64,000 bases of DNA from Blautia schinkii (GCF_013304825.1 NZ_JAAWUO010000009.1:62001-126000), one strand, 5' to 3'. Shown: positions 28,008 to 37,510, counted from the first letter of the stretch. Notes: generated by a model from the sequence alone, not told the origin. Translations and numbers: made by a program.

Positions 28008-29156
28008 ATGTCTTATGTAACAAATACCCTGTCAAACCTGATCCATCAGACAGCATTTTTCAACCTTACCTGGGGAAACTACCTGATGATCGCAGTGGCA
28101 TGTGTGTTCTTATATCTTGCCATTAAACATGGTTTTGAGCCGCTGCTGTTGGTTCCGATCGCTTTTGGTATGCTTCTGGTAAATATTTATCCGGACATTA
28201 TGCTGAGCATTGAGGATTCATCCAATGGCGTTGGCGGACTTCTTCATTATTTTTACTTAATGGATGAGTGGAGTATTCTTCCTTCACTGATCTTCCTGGG
28301 TGTCGGTGCGATGACAGACTTCGGTCCGCTGATCGCAAACCCGATCAGCTTCCTGATGGGAGCAGCTGCACAGCTTGGTATTTACCTTGCATACTTCCTT
28401 GCAATTTTCCTTGGATTTAATGGAAAAGCAGCAGCAGCGATCTCTATCATTGGTGGTGCTGACGGCCCGACTTCCATTTTCCTTGCAGGTAAGCTTGGAC
28501 AGTCTTCTCTTATGGGACCGATCGCAGTGGCAGCATATTCCTATATGTCCCTGGTACCGATCATCCAGCCTCCGATCATGAAGGCTTTCACAACAGAGGA
28601 AGAGCGTAAGATCAAAATGGCGCAGCTCCGTCCTGTTACAAAACTTGAGAAGATCCTTTTCCCGATCGTTATCACAATCGTTGTTTGCCTGATCCTTCCG
28701 ACAACAGCTCCCCTTGTTGGTATGCTGATGCTCGGAAACCTGTTCCGTGAGTCCGGAGTTGTTAAACAGCTTTCTGAAACAGCTTCCAACGCTCTTATGT
28801 ACATCGTAGTAATCCTTCTCGGAACATCTGTAGGTGCTTCCACAAGTGCTGAGGCGTTCCTGAACGTAGATACACTGAAGATCGTAGTTCTTGGTCTTGT
28901 TGCCTTTGCCTGCGGTACTTTTGGTGGTGTTATGCTTGGTAAGCTTCTCTGCAAGGTTACTCACGGAAAGATCAATCCTCTGATCGGATCAGCCGGTGTT
29001 TCTGCCGTTCCTATGGCAGCCCGTGTATCCCAGAAGGTTGGTGCTGAGGCAGATCCTACAAACTTCCTGCTGATGCATGCGATGGGACCGAACGTTGCTG
29101 GTGTTATCGGTACAGCGGTTGCTGCCGGTACATTCATGGCGATCTTTGGTGTCTAA
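28008..29156 (+). CDS. sodium-translocating decarboxylase beta subunit
   Basis: 382 aa, about nine or more membrane helices. The functional signature IIGGADGPTSIFLAGKL (the Asp used in Na+ transport in OadB/MmdB) is intact, as is GSAGVSAVPMAARVSQKVG near the C-terminus. Decarboxylates carboxybiotin and drives Na+ export. Length and motif fit OadB/GcdB/MmdB equally. AACAGGAGG precedes the ATG. Confidence 0.95.
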   Translation: MSYVTNTLSNLIHQTAFFNLTWGNYLMIAVACVFLYLAIKHGFEPLLLVPIAFGMLLVNIYPDIMLSIEDSSNGVGGLLHYFYLMDEWSILPSLIFLGVGAMTDFGPLIANPISFLMGAAAQLGIYLAYFLAIFLGFNGKAAAAISIIGGADGPTSIFLAGKLGQSSLMGPIAVAAYSYMSLVPIIQPPIMKAFTTEEERKIKMAQLRPVTKLEKILFPIVITIVVCLILPTTAPLVGMLMLGNLFRESGVVKQLSETASNALMYIVVILLGTSVGASTSAEAFLNVDTLKIVVLGLVAFACGTFGGVMLGKLLCKVTHGKINPLIGSAGVSAVPMAARVSQKVGAEADPTNFLLMHAMGPNVAGVIGTAVAAGTFMAIFGV

Positions 29157-29192
29157 CCCATTGTCTTATAAAAATTTGTAAGGAGAATAATT

Positions 29193-30605
29193 ATGGCAGA
29201 AATAGAGAAAAAACCTGTGAAAGTTGTGGAAACGATCCTGCGTGACGCTCATCAGTCCCTGATCGCTACACGTATGAGCACAGAGCAGATGCTTCCGATC
29301 ATTGAGAAGCTTGACAAAGTCGGCTACTATGCAGTAGAGTGCTGGGGCGGTGCTACTTTCGATGCTTCCTTACGTTTCCTGAAAGAGGATCCGTGGGAAA
29401 GACTTCGCAAACTTCGTGACGGTTTCAAAAACACAAAGCTTCAGATGCTGTTCCGTGGACAGAACATCCTTGGATATCGTCCATATGCAGATGATGTAGT
29501 AGAGTATTTTGTACAGAAATCCGCAGCTAACGGTATCGATATCATCCGTATCTTTGACTGTATGAATGACCTTCGTAACCTTCAGACAGCTGTAAAAGCA
29601 GCAAACAAGGAGAAAGCACATGCACAGGTTGCAATGGCTTACACACTTGGTGATGCTTACACACTTGATTACTGGACAGATCTTGCAAAACGTATCGAGG
29701 ATATGGGTGCAGATTCCATCTGTATCAAAGATATGGCAGGACTTCTTGTTCCGTATAAGGCTACAGAGCTTGTTCGGGCTCTCAAAGAGACTGTTAAGAT
29801 CCCGATCGATCTTCATTCTCATTATACATCCGGTGTTGCTTCCATGACATATATGAAAGCAGTAGAGGCTGGTGTTGACATCATCGACACAGCAATGTCT
29901 CCGTTCGCTCTTGGAACATCCCAGCCGGCAACAGAGGTTATGGTTGAGACATTCAAGGGAACAGCATATGATACAGGATTTGACCAGCAGCTTCTCGCTG
30001 AGATCGCTGACTACTTCCGTCCGATGCGTGACGAGGCTCTTGATACAGGTCTTCTCAATCCGAAGAACCTTGGCGTAAACATCAAGACTCTTCTGTACCA
30101 GGTACCAGGTGGAATGCTTTCCAACCTGACATCACAGCTGAAAGAGCAGCATGCAGAGGATAAATTCTACGAAGTACTTGAGGAGGTTCCGCGTGTTCGT
30201 AAAGACCTCGGAGAGCCGCCGCTTGTTACTCCGTCCTCTCAGATCGTTGGTACACAGGCTGTATTTAACGTAATTATGGGCGAGCGTTACAAGGTTGTGA
30301 CAAAAGAAACAAGAGATGTATTAAGTGGTAAATATGGCGCAACAGCCAGACCATTTAACCCGGAAGTACAGAAGAAATGCATCGGTGATGTAGAGCCGAT
30401 CACATGCCGTCCTGCAGACCTTCTGGAAGATGAGCTTGATAAGCTTGAGAGCGAGATGGCGCAGTACAAGGAGCAGGATGAGGATGTTCTGACATACGCA
30501 CTGTTCCCACAGGTAGCCATGGACTTCTTTAAATATCGTCAGGCTCAGAAAACAAAGGTTGATGAGACTGTAGCTGATACAAAGAACGGCGCATACCCGG
30601 TATAA
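29193..30605 (+). CDS. oxaloacetate decarboxylase alpha / pyruvate carboxylase B-type carboxyltransferase
   Basis: 470 aa, DRE-TIM (HMGL-like) carboxyltransferase: ETILRDAHQSLIATRM at the N-terminus, SICIKDMAGLL containing the carbamylated Lys, and IDLHSHYTSGVASM with metal-binding His residues, then the PYC_OADA domain. It ends before a biotinyl domain, which the separate carrier gene supplies. Transfers CO2 between oxaloacetate/pyruvate and biotin. Coexistence with an acyl-CoA carboxyltransferase in one operon recalls Propionibacterium transcarboxylase (5S + 12S + 1.3S). Confidence 0.94.
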   Translation: MAEIEKKPVKVVETILRDAHQSLIATRMSTEQMLPIIEKLDKVGYYAVECWGGATFDASLRFLKEDPWERLRKLRDGFKNTKLQMLFRGQNILGYRPYADDVVEYFVQKSAANGIDIIRIFDCMNDLRNLQTAVKAANKEKAHAQVAMAYTLGDAYTLDYWTDLAKRIEDMGADSICIKDMAGLLVPYKATELVRALKETVKIPIDLHSHYTSGVASMTYMKAVEAGVDIIDTAMSPFALGTSQPATEVMVETFKGTAYDTGFDQQLLAEIADYFRPMRDEALDTGLLNPKNLGVNIKTLLYQVPGGMLSNLTSQLKEQHAEDKFYEVLEEVPRVRKDLGEPPLVTPSSQIVGTQAVFNVIMGERYKVVTKETRDVLSGKYGATARPFNPEVQKKCIGDVEPITCRPADLLEDELDKLESEMAQYKEQDEDVLTYALFPQVAMDFFKYRQAQKTKVDETVADTKNGAYPV

Positions 30606-30650
30606 AGCACACACATTAGGAGTGTCGTAAAGACATTCTGATACAACACG

Positions 30651-30680
30651 AAGGAGCTTGCTGTATGCAGGCTCCTTTGT
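30651..30680 (+). terminator. hairpin after the decarboxylase operon
   Basis: AAGGAGC (30651-30657) pairs with GCTCCTT (30671-30677), followed by TGTGC rather than a pure T-run; probably a weak terminator. Confidence 0.5.
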
Positions 30681-30722
30681 GCATAAAAAAACAAAAAGAT
30701 TAAAAAGGCAGGATAACAGGTA

Positions 30723-31952
30723 ATGTCCAAGGTTGCGATCGTAGGCGGCGGTGCCGCCGGAATGCTCTGCGGCGTATATGCTGCGCGCAGAGGACACCAG
30801 GTTCACATCCTGGAAAAAAATGAAAAGCTTGGAAAGAAGCTTTTCATTACAGGAAAAGGACGGTGCAATGTCACCAATGATTCTGATACAGAAGAGCTTT
30901 TTCCTGCAGTCATGTCAAACCGTAAATTTCTTTACAGTGCTTTTTATACCTATGGAAGCAGAGATGTAATGGAATTTTTTGAGGAAGCAGGTGTGCCGTT
31001 GAAAACAGAGCGCGGAAACAGGGTTTTCCCGGTGTCCGATCATTCATCAGATATTATCCGGGCACTGGAGCGGGAATTAAAGAAAGCCGGAGCACAGGTA
31101 CATCTTCATACAGAGGTGAAGGAAGTTTGCACAGAGGAAGAGAAGGTTACAGGCGTATTACTTGCCGATGGAACTTTTTTTACTGCTGATGCAGTGGTGG
31201 TTGCCACAGGCGGGCTTTCTTATCCTTCTACAGGTTCTACAGGAGATGGATACCGTTTTGCAGCTGAAACCGGCCATAAAGTAGTTGCCCAGTCGCCGTC
31301 ACTGGTACCTCTGGTAGCGAAAGAAGATTATGTATCCAAACTCCAGGGCCTTTCCCTTCGAAATGTCGAGCTGACCGTGAAATCCGGAAAAAAAGTCCTC
31401 TATAAAGATTTTGGCGAGATGATGTTTACACATTTCGGAGTTACAGGTCCCCTGATACTTTCTGCAAGTGCTCAGATCGGCAAAAAACTGGAAAAAGAAT
31501 CTTTGCAGGCTTATCTCGACCTGAAGCCCGCACTTGATGCAGAACAGCTTGATGCCCGGATCCTGCGTGAATTTGATGCAAATCATAACAAACAGTTTAA
31601 AAATGTGATCGGTGTTCTTTTTCCGTCTTCTCTGACTCCGATCATGATCGAGATCGGTGGAATTCCGGGAGACAAGCCAGTACATGAAATCTCCAGGGAA
31701 GAACGCCAGGCCTTTGGCCGTCTGATCAAGGCTTTCCCTTTTACGATCACAGGAATGGGAGAGTTCAAGGAAGCTATCATCACAAGAGGCGGTGTGTCAG
31801 TAAAAGAGATACAGCCATCTACAATGGAATCCAAAAAAGTAAAAAATCTGTATTTTACAGGTGAAGTGCTGGATCTGGATGCTGTGACAGGTGGCTATAA
31901 TCTTCAGATCGCGTGGTCTACCGCGTATGTTGCAGCGCAGGCGATCGAATAA
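30723..31952 (+). CDS. HI0933-family FAD-dependent oxidoreductase (YhiN/YtfP-like)
   Basis: 409 aa. N-terminal dinucleotide fold VAIVGGGAAGMLCGVYAARRG, then LEKNEKLGKKLFITGKGRCNVTND, the family signature; VVVATGGLSYPSTGSTGDGY and a C-terminal LYFTGEVLDLDAVTGGYNLQIAWSTA flavin segment. Cytosolic flavoprotein of unresolved substrate (some annotated aminoacetone oxidase). Precedes cmk by 27 bases; this gene-cmk-ispH order is frequent in clostridia. Confidence 0.92.
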   Translation: MSKVAIVGGGAAGMLCGVYAARRGHQVHILEKNEKLGKKLFITGKGRCNVTNDSDTEELFPAVMSNRKFLYSAFYTYGSRDVMEFFEEAGVPLKTERGNRVFPVSDHSSDIIRALERELKKAGAQVHLHTEVKEVCTEEEKVTGVLLADGTFFTADAVVVATGGLSYPSTGSTGDGYRFAAETGHKVVAQSPSLVPLVAKEDYVSKLQGLSLRNVELTVKSGKKVLYKDFGEMMFTHFGVTGPLILSASAQIGKKLEKESLQAYLDLKPALDAEQLDARILREFDANHNKQFKNVIGVLFPSSLTPIMIEIGGIPGDKPVHEISREERQAFGRLIKAFPFTITGMGEFKEAIITRGGVSVKEIQPSTMESKKVKNLYFTGEVLDLDAVTGGYNLQIAWSTAYVAAQAIE

Positions 31953-31979
31953 CAGAAAAAGAGGAAGGGGCATTTAATT

Positions 31980-32645
31980 ATGGGTATTAATATTGCAATT
32001 GACGGGCCCGCAGGTGCAGGAAAAAGCACAATCGCAAAAAAGGTGGCAAAGGAGCTGTCCTTTATCTATGTAGATACAGGAGCCATGTACCGTGCCATGG
32101 CACTTTATCTTCTGGAAAAAGGAATCAACGGTGATGAGAAAATCTCCGAAGCCTGTCACGGTGCGGATATCTCCATCCGCTATGAAAACGGCGAGCAGCA
32201 GGTGATCCTTAACGGAAAAAATGTAACTTCATTTCTCCGTAAGGAAGAGGTTGGAAACATGGCATCTGTAAGTTCTGCAAATCCGGAAGTGCGCGCACAT
32301 CTTCTGAAACTACAGCGAAATCTTGCAGTTGAGAACAATGTGGTCATGGATGGAAGAGATATCGGAACTACCATTCTTCCGAATGCAGAAGTAAAGATCT
32401 TTCTGACTGCAAGTGCCAGAACCCGTGCCAACAGACGATATCTGGAGCTTACAGAGAAGGGAGAAGCCTGCGATCTGGAGGCAATCCTGAAAGATATTAT
32501 TGACAGGGACGAGAGAGATATGAACCGAGCCGTTTCACCGCTGAAGCAGGCAGAAGATGCAGTTCTTGTTGATTCTTCTGAGATGGGAATTGACGAAGTT
32601 GTTGATAAAATTCTTTTTGTATACAGAGAAAAGGTGAACAGATGA
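31980..32645 (+). CDS. cmk: cytidylate kinase
   Basis: 221 aa. P-loop NIAIDGPAGAGKSTIAKKVA at the N-terminus, YVDTGAMYRAMAL, VMDGRDIGTTILPNA and KIFLTASARTRANRR are all typical of CMP/dCMP kinase. The stop overlaps the ispH start by 4 bases. GAGGAAGGGG precedes the ATG. Confidence 0.97.
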   Translation: MGINIAIDGPAGAGKSTIAKKVAKELSFIYVDTGAMYRAMALYLLEKGINGDEKISEACHGADISIRYENGEQQVILNGKNVTSFLRKEEVGNMASVSSANPEVRAHLLKLQRNLAVENNVVMDGRDIGTTILPNAEVKIFLTASARTRANRRYLELTEKGEACDLEAILKDIIDRDERDMNRAVSPLKQAEDAVLVDSSEMGIDEVVDKILFVYREKVNR

Positions 32646-33508
32646 AGGTAAAAGTTGCGGAAACTGCCGGATTCTGTTTCGGCGTACAAAGAGCAGTGGA
32701 CCGGGTTTATGATCTGATCGGTTCCGATGCTGCACCTATTTATACATTGGGGCCTATCATCCATAATGAGGAAGTTGTCTCAGATCTGGAAAAAAAAGGC
32801 GTAGCTGTGATCAGTGAGGAGGATCTTGCAGATCTAAATGGCGGTACAGTTGTGATTCGTTCTCATGGTGTAGGCCGCAAGGTCTATAACAAGATCAAGA
32901 AATACGGTCTGGGATACGTAGATGTTACCTGTCCTTTTGTGCTGAAGATCCACAAGATCGTTGAGAGAGAAAGTGCCAGAGGTGCACATATTATGATTAT
33001 CGGAGATCCGGATCATCCGGAAGTACAGGGAATCTGCGGATGGTGCCAGGGACCGTTTACAGTAATCAAAAATGCCGAAGATGCTGAAAAATTCAGCATT
33101 TCTCCGGATAAAGAAGTGTGCGTAGTATCACAGACGACATTTAATTACAACAAATTTCAAGAATTAGTTGAAATTCTCCGCAAAAAGAGTTATGATAATA
33201 ATGTTTTAAATATTTTAAATATTTTAAACACTATTTGTAATGCTACCGAAGAACGGCAGAAAGAAGCTAAAGCGATAGCCGGAGAGGTAGACACTATGCT
33301 GGTTGTAGGCGGCCGACATAGTTCCAATACTCAAAAGCTGTTTGAAATATGTAAAAAGGAATGTGGAAATACTTACTATATACAAACACCTGTAGACTTG
33401 GATTCTGAAATGTTCCAATGCAGTAGTTGTGTAGGTATTACAGCAGGGGCTTCCACCCCAAAGAAAATTATTGAGGAGGTTCAAGAACATGTCAGAATTA
33501 AGTTTTGA
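32642..33508 (+). CDS. ispH: 4-hydroxy-3-methylbut-2-enyl diphosphate reductase
   Basis: 288 aa; [4Fe-4S] enzyme, last step of the non-mevalonate isoprenoid pathway. Conserved: ETAGFCFGVQRAV (first cluster Cys), VIRSHGVG, VDVTCPFV (second Cys), GDPDHPEV, SQTTFN, NTICNAT (third Cys), GGRHSSNTQKL and CVGITAGASTPKKII. The 3' third (~33140-33490) is markedly AT-richer than the 5' part and contains a 9-bp triplication giving VLN-ILN-ILN just before TICNAT. It overlaps the S1 gene by 20 bases; in many clostridia the two are fused. Confidence 0.95.
   Translation: MKVKVAETAGFCFGVQRAVDRVYDLIGSDAAPIYTLGPIIHNEEVVSDLEKKGVAVISEEDLADLNGGTVVIRSHGVGRKVYNKIKKYGLGYVDVTCPFVLKIHKIVERESARGAHIMIIGDPDHPEVQGICGWCQGPFTVIKNAEDAEKFSISPDKEVCVVSQTTFNYNKFQELVEILRKKSYDNNVLNILNILNTICNATEERQKEAKAIAGEVDTMLVVGGRHSSNTQKLFEICKKECGNTYYIQTPVDLDSEMFQCSSCVGITAGASTPKKIIEEVQEHVRIKF
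33204..33230 (+). repeat. 9-bp triplet tandem repeat inside ispH
   Basis: TTTTAAATA at 33204-33212 and 33213-33221, then TTTTAAACA at 33222-33230. In frame, it encodes LN-I units and adds about six residues before a conserved cluster-ligand segment. Confidence 0.9.
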
Positions 33509-34565
33509 ACAGATGCTGGAAGATTCCGTAAAAACAATCAGAAATGGAGAGATCGTACAGGGTACCGTCATCGATGTAAAAGATGATGAGATCATCCTGA
33601 ATATCGGCTATAAAGCAGACGGTATCATCACAAAGAACGAGTACACAAACGATTCAAGCGTTGTGCTTACAGACGTTGTTAAACCTGGCGATACCATGGA
33701 AGCAAAGGTTCTCAAAGTAAACGACGGAGAGGGACAGGTTACACTGACTTACAAACGTCTTGCAGCAGAGAAGGGAAACAAACGTCTTGAGGAGGCATTT
33801 GAGAACCAGGAGGTTCTGAAAGCTCCTGTAACACAGGTACTTGATGGTGGTCTTTGTGTTAACGTAGAGGAAACAAGAGTATTCATTCCTGCAAGCCTTG
33901 TATCCGACACATATGAGAAAGACCTTTCCAAATACGCAGATCAGGAGATCGAGTTTGTTATCACAGAGTTCAACCCAAGAAGACGCCGTATCATCGGTAA
34001 CCGTAAACAGCTTCTTCTTGCTGAGAAAGCCGAGAAACAGAAAGAGCTTCTTGCTAAGATCAAAGCTGGTGACAAGGTTGAGGGTGTTGTTAAGAATGTT
34101 ACAGATTTCGGTGCATTCATCGATCTCGGTGGAGCAGACGGACTTCTTCACATCTCTGAGATGTCCTGGGGCAGAGTAGAGAATCCGAAGAAGGTATTCA
34201 ATGTTGGTGATAAAGTTACAGTTCTTATCAAAGAGATCAACGGAGATAAGATTGCACTTTCCCTTAAATTCCCGGAGGAGAACCCATGGCTTACAGCTGC
34301 TGAGGACTTCGCAGTAGGAAATGTAGTAAAAGGTAAAGTTGCACGTATGACAGATTTTGGTGCATTTGTTGAGCTTGCACCTGGAGTAGATGCACTTCTT
34401 CATGTATCTCAGATTTCCAGAGAGCACGTTGCTAAACCATCTGATGTACTTTCCATCGGACAGGAAATCGAGGCTAAAGTTGTTGATTTTAATGGCGAGG
34501 ACAGAAAGATCAGCCTTAGCATGAAAGCACTTGAGGATTATTCTGCAGAGCAGACAGAGGAGTAA
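33489..34565 (+). CDS. S1 RNA-binding domain protein (ribosomal protein S1-like)
   Basis: 358 aa with four S1 OB-fold repeats: residues ~15-85 (GEIVQGTVIDVKDDEIILNIG), ~100-165, ~185-255 (VEGVVKNVTDFGAFIDLGGADGLLHISEMSWG) and ~270-340 (VVKGKVARMTDFGAFVELAPGVDALLHVSQIS). Likely binds mRNA at the ribosome; shorter than the six-domain E. coli S1. The ATG at 33489 follows GAGGAGGT; the Met at 33471 precedes this site and is rejected. Codon use is biased as in highly expressed genes, unlike the ispH tail just upstream. Confidence 0.93.
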   Translation: MSELSFEQMLEDSVKTIRNGEIVQGTVIDVKDDEIILNIGYKADGIITKNEYTNDSSVVLTDVVKPGDTMEAKVLKVNDGEGQVTLTYKRLAAEKGNKRLEEAFENQEVLKAPVTQVLDGGLCVNVEETRVFIPASLVSDTYEKDLSKYADQEIEFVITEFNPRRRRIIGNRKQLLLAEKAEKQKELLAKIKAGDKVEGVVKNVTDFGAFIDLGGADGLLHISEMSWGRVENPKKVFNVGDKVTVLIKEINGDKIALSLKFPEENPWLTAAEDFAVGNVVKGKVARMTDFGAFVELAPGVDALLHVSQISREHVAKPSDVLSIGQEIEAKVVDFNGEDRKISLSMKALEDYSAEQTEE

Positions 34566-34610
34566 TTTCTATCCGGAAGTTTGAACAGATATTGATATTC
34601 TGAGAATTAT

Positions 34611-34647
34611 AAGAGACTGTTTCCATTTTGGCGGCAGTCTCTTTTTT
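34611..34647 (+). terminator. terminator after the S1 gene
   Basis: AGAGACTG (34612-34619) pairs with CAGTCTCT (34635-34642), followed by TTTTT. Another AGCCC...GGGCTTTTT pairing lies at 34683-34746, before the convergent gene. Confidence 0.8.
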
Positions 34648-34776
34648 AGTGTTTAATAATTCCTGTAACAGTAAAATGAACAAGCCCCGGGCATATGCTT
34701 TTACAGGCATATTCTGCAGTTCAGAAGCAAAATGTTCAGGGCTTTTTGGTTTATGCTGATCCTAGATATAATGAAT

Positions 34777-35796
34777 TCATTTTAAAGTGGAGAGATAATA
34801 AGGCAGGCAATGTTTAAGATAAGTTTTCTGTTTGAGCGGATTCCGGACAAAGTCATCTGTTACAGAGAACCAGGTATAGCAGGTATCTTTTTTGGCAGGT
34901 TTACGAAGTTTCTTATCCATGCAGACACTTAATGTCTTTGGGATGGCTGTATCTTCTGAAGGAATATAATCATAATCCTTGTAATTGGAATAATACTGTT
35001 TTAAACGGCCGTTTTGGTGCTTTATGAGGAAACGAACGCGGTTTTTCTGACCGGTTATGTAGAATTTTTCACTATAATTGGAGAATTCCACAGGTAGACT
35101 GCAGGAAAGTACAAGGGTAAAAATTATTTGTTCGTCTAGAAATTCACAATTCAGAGGCTCATAACCTTCTTCGAAAAGACAGAGATAGGAAAGCATTGAG
35201 AGGATTTTTCCAAGTCCAAGAAGATCCTCCTGATTGTGGCCAAGTACAATATCAGCGGCCTCTTTTTTTTTGCCTGAAGCAAATTGTTTATAGTGACGGA
35301 TACATGCCGCGCCATCGCAGTAATCACGCTGATCGATTCCGAGGAAAGCTTCCACAGAAGGCTGGTTCATTTTGGAAAGCTTCAGTAGCCCTTTCACGGG
35401 TTTCAGCTGTCGGTAAAGGTCCAGAGAAGGCAGGCTTTCAAAAGGAGAAGGCAATCCGTGAATCTGATAGCGGGCTTCCAGGTAAGGCTGGTCAAAACTG
35501 TCGCCGTTATACTGGATCGTGCAGGAAAAATTCTGTAAAAATTCCGAAAAAATTTTCAAAAGTTCGGGTTCTTCTTTCTCATCTTCGATCATCCACTGGT
35601 ACATCTGCCAGTTTTTTTCTTCATAAGCCACAGCGCCGACAAGATACAGAAAAGTGGAATTTCGTGATAGTCCTGTTGTTTCAATGTCATAGAAAACCGG
35701 TACAAAATGCTCTGAAAACGCATGCTTTTTAGTCAATTTTTTAACAGTCTCAAAGTCCGGAAACCCTTGTAAAATCGGCATTTTTTTAACAATCAT
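34777..35796 (-). CDS. YprB-like ribonuclease H-fold exonuclease
   Basis: 339 aa. DEDD-type motifs: FYDIETTGLSRNSTFLYLVGAV (first acidic motif, D and E), TIQYNGDSFDQPYLEARY (second) and LGHNQEDLLGLGKIL near residues 195-210 (His/Asp motif). Matches YprB/RNase H-like proteins of Firmicutes, putative 3'-5' exonucleases. The ~130-residue C-terminal part has no recognised domain. Convergent to the S1 gene. AAGGAGG precedes the ATG on the minus strand. Confidence 0.82.
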   Translation of the reverse strand: MIVKKMPILQGFPDFETVKKLTKKHAFSEHFVPVFYDIETTGLSRNSTFLYLVGAVAYEEKNWQMYQWMIEDEKEEPELLKIFSEFLQNFSCTIQYNGDSFDQPYLEARYQIHGLPSPFESLPSLDLYRQLKPVKGLLKLSKMNQPSVEAFLGIDQRDYCDGAACIRHYKQFASGKKKEAADIVLGHNQEDLLGLGKILSMLSYLCLFEEGYEPLNCEFLDEQIIFTLVLSCSLPVEFSNYSEKFYITGQKNRVRFLIKHQNGRLKQYYSNYKDYDYIPSEDTAIPKTLSVCMDKKLRKPAKKDTCYTWFSVTDDFVRNPLKQKTYLKHCLPYYLSTLK

Positions 35797-36170
35797 GTTA
35801 ATTTCCTCCTTTATGGATTGTATCTAATTATACACAAAAAAACGTTTTTTCCATAGTGCAATTTTAGGTGAAATGAGTTATAGTATATTCGTGGAGTTGA
35901 TGAAAATAACAGGAAATGGTACTGGATTTATGTGGGAATTGACAGTTATAAAAACTGATTAATATTACTTTATAATTTGATTTTTATCTGCAGTTTTCCT
36001 GGAACCGTGATCACTTCTATATGAAAGTATATCATAGTATGACAGATAGAATCAATCTATCATACATATATCAGAAACACGGAAATCAACTTTAAAAAAG
36101 AGTATGATGTGCACAGCACGGAAACGCAGCGTGCATGTACATGCAAACAATAAAGGAGGAGATGAGATCT
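35797..36170. other. AT-rich intergenic region before rnf
   Basis: Divergent regulatory region of 374 bp. A TATAAT at 35971-35976 lies 26 bases after a TTGACA (35939-35944), too far for a standard promoter, so the rnf promoter is not fixed. An imperfect inverted repeat spans about 36034-36070 (GTATGA..GATAG / CTATC..ATAC) and could be an operator or leader hairpin. No ORF is supported. Confidence 0.4.
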
Positions 36171-37496
36171 ATGGCATTTTTAACCTTCAGAGGTGGTATT
36201 CATCCTTATGACGGCAAAGATTTGTCAAAAAACTGTCCTGTTGAGAAGTATCTGCCGAAAGGAGATCTGGCAATTCTTGTATCTCAGCATATCGGAGCTC
36301 CGGCCAAGCCGATCGTGAAAAAAGGCGATCATGTGCTCGTAGGACAGAAAATCGCAGAAGCAGGTGGATTCGTTTCTGCACCGATACATTCATCTGTATC
36401 AGGAATTGTGAAAGGAATCGAGAAACGCCTGACAGCAGTAGGAGCCATGGGTGATGCGATCATCATTGAAAATGATGGACAATATGAATCGGTGGAATAT
36501 ACACCTGCCAATCTTTCCAACCTTTCCAAAGAAGACATTTTAAAAAGAATTCAGGAAGGCGGAGTTGTAGGACAGGGTGGTGCAGGCTTCCCGACACATG
36601 TGAAGCTTTCACCGAAGGAACCGGACAAGATCGACCACATTCTGGTAAATGGTGCGGAGTGCGAGCCTTATATTACCAGTGACTACCGCAGAATGATGGA
36701 AGAACCGGAGAATGTTGTAAAAGGACTGGAAGTAATCCTGAAAGTATTCCCGAAAGCATTGGGATGCATCTGTATCGAGGATAACAAGCCTGACTGTATT
36801 GCCAGAATGAAGGAAGCTATCAAAGGCAAAGAACGTATGGAAGTAAAAGAACTCAAGACCAAATATCCGCAGGGTGGTGAGCGTACTCTGATCTATGCGG
36901 TTACAGGCAGAGAGATCAATTCCACCATGCTTCCGGCAGATGTAGGATGTGTTGTTGATAACGTAGAAACCGTTACCTCTGTTTATAAAGCAGTAATCCT
37001 TGGTCAACCGGTCATCAGCCGTAATTTAACAGTTACAGGAGACGGCATCCGCACACCGAAAAACTTTTCCGTTCTTACAGGAACAGATCTGTCAGAACTT
37101 GTAGACGCTGCAGGTGGCCTGAAAGAAAAGATCGCGAAAGCAATTTCCGGTGGACCGATGATGGGATTTGCACTGTATGATCTTCACATCCCATGTACAA
37201 AGACAACCTCTTCCCTGCTTTTTCTGGAGCATGATGCAGTATCCGAGGCGAAGCAGATTCAGACTGCATGTATCAACTGCGGACGTTGCGTAAGCGTCTG
37301 TCCAGGCCATGTGGTTCCCGCCCGTCTTGCAACTCTTGCAGAGAACGGTGATATGGCAGGCTTCGAGAAGATGGATGGTATGGAGTGCTGTGAATGCGGC
37401 TGCTGCAGTTACATCTGTCCTGCCAAACGACCTCTGACTCAGAGTATTAAATCTATGAGAAAAATGGTTCTTGCCGAGCGCAAGAAAAAGAAATAG
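36171..37496 (+). CDS. rnfC: electron transport complex subunit RnfC
   Basis: 441 aa. N-terminal TFRGGIHPYDGKDLSK, the NAD/FMN-binding region with GGVVGQGGAGFPTHVKL and VNGAECEPYITSDYR, and two C-terminal [4Fe-4S] motifs (CINCGRCVSVCPGHV; CCECGCCSYICPAKRP). Accepts electrons at the cytoplasmic NADH:ferredoxin side of the ion-pumping Rnf complex. The ATG at 36171 is preferred: AAAGGAGG at 36152-36159, and family members begin MAFLTFxGG. First of six collinear rnf genes (C-D-G-E-A-B). Confidence 0.96.
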   Translation: MAFLTFRGGIHPYDGKDLSKNCPVEKYLPKGDLAILVSQHIGAPAKPIVKKGDHVLVGQKIAEAGGFVSAPIHSSVSGIVKGIEKRLTAVGAMGDAIIIENDGQYESVEYTPANLSNLSKEDILKRIQEGGVVGQGGAGFPTHVKLSPKEPDKIDHILVNGAECEPYITSDYRRMMEEPENVVKGLEVILKVFPKALGCICIEDNKPDCIARMKEAIKGKERMEVKELKTKYPQGGERTLIYAVTGREINSTMLPADVGCVVDNVETVTSVYKAVILGQPVISRNLTVTGDGIRTPKNFSVLTGTDLSELVDAAGGLKEKIAKAISGGPMMGFALYDLHIPCTKTTSSLLFLEHDAVSEAKQIQTACINCGRCVSVCPGHVVPARLATLAENGDMAGFEKMDGMECCECGCCSYICPAKRPLTQSIKSMRKMVLAERKKKK

Positions 37497-37510
37497 GGGG
37501 AGGAAAAACA

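Noticed and set aside
35939-35976. TTGACA...TATAAT as rnf promoter
   Set aside because: The spacer is 26 bases, too long for a sigma-A promoter.
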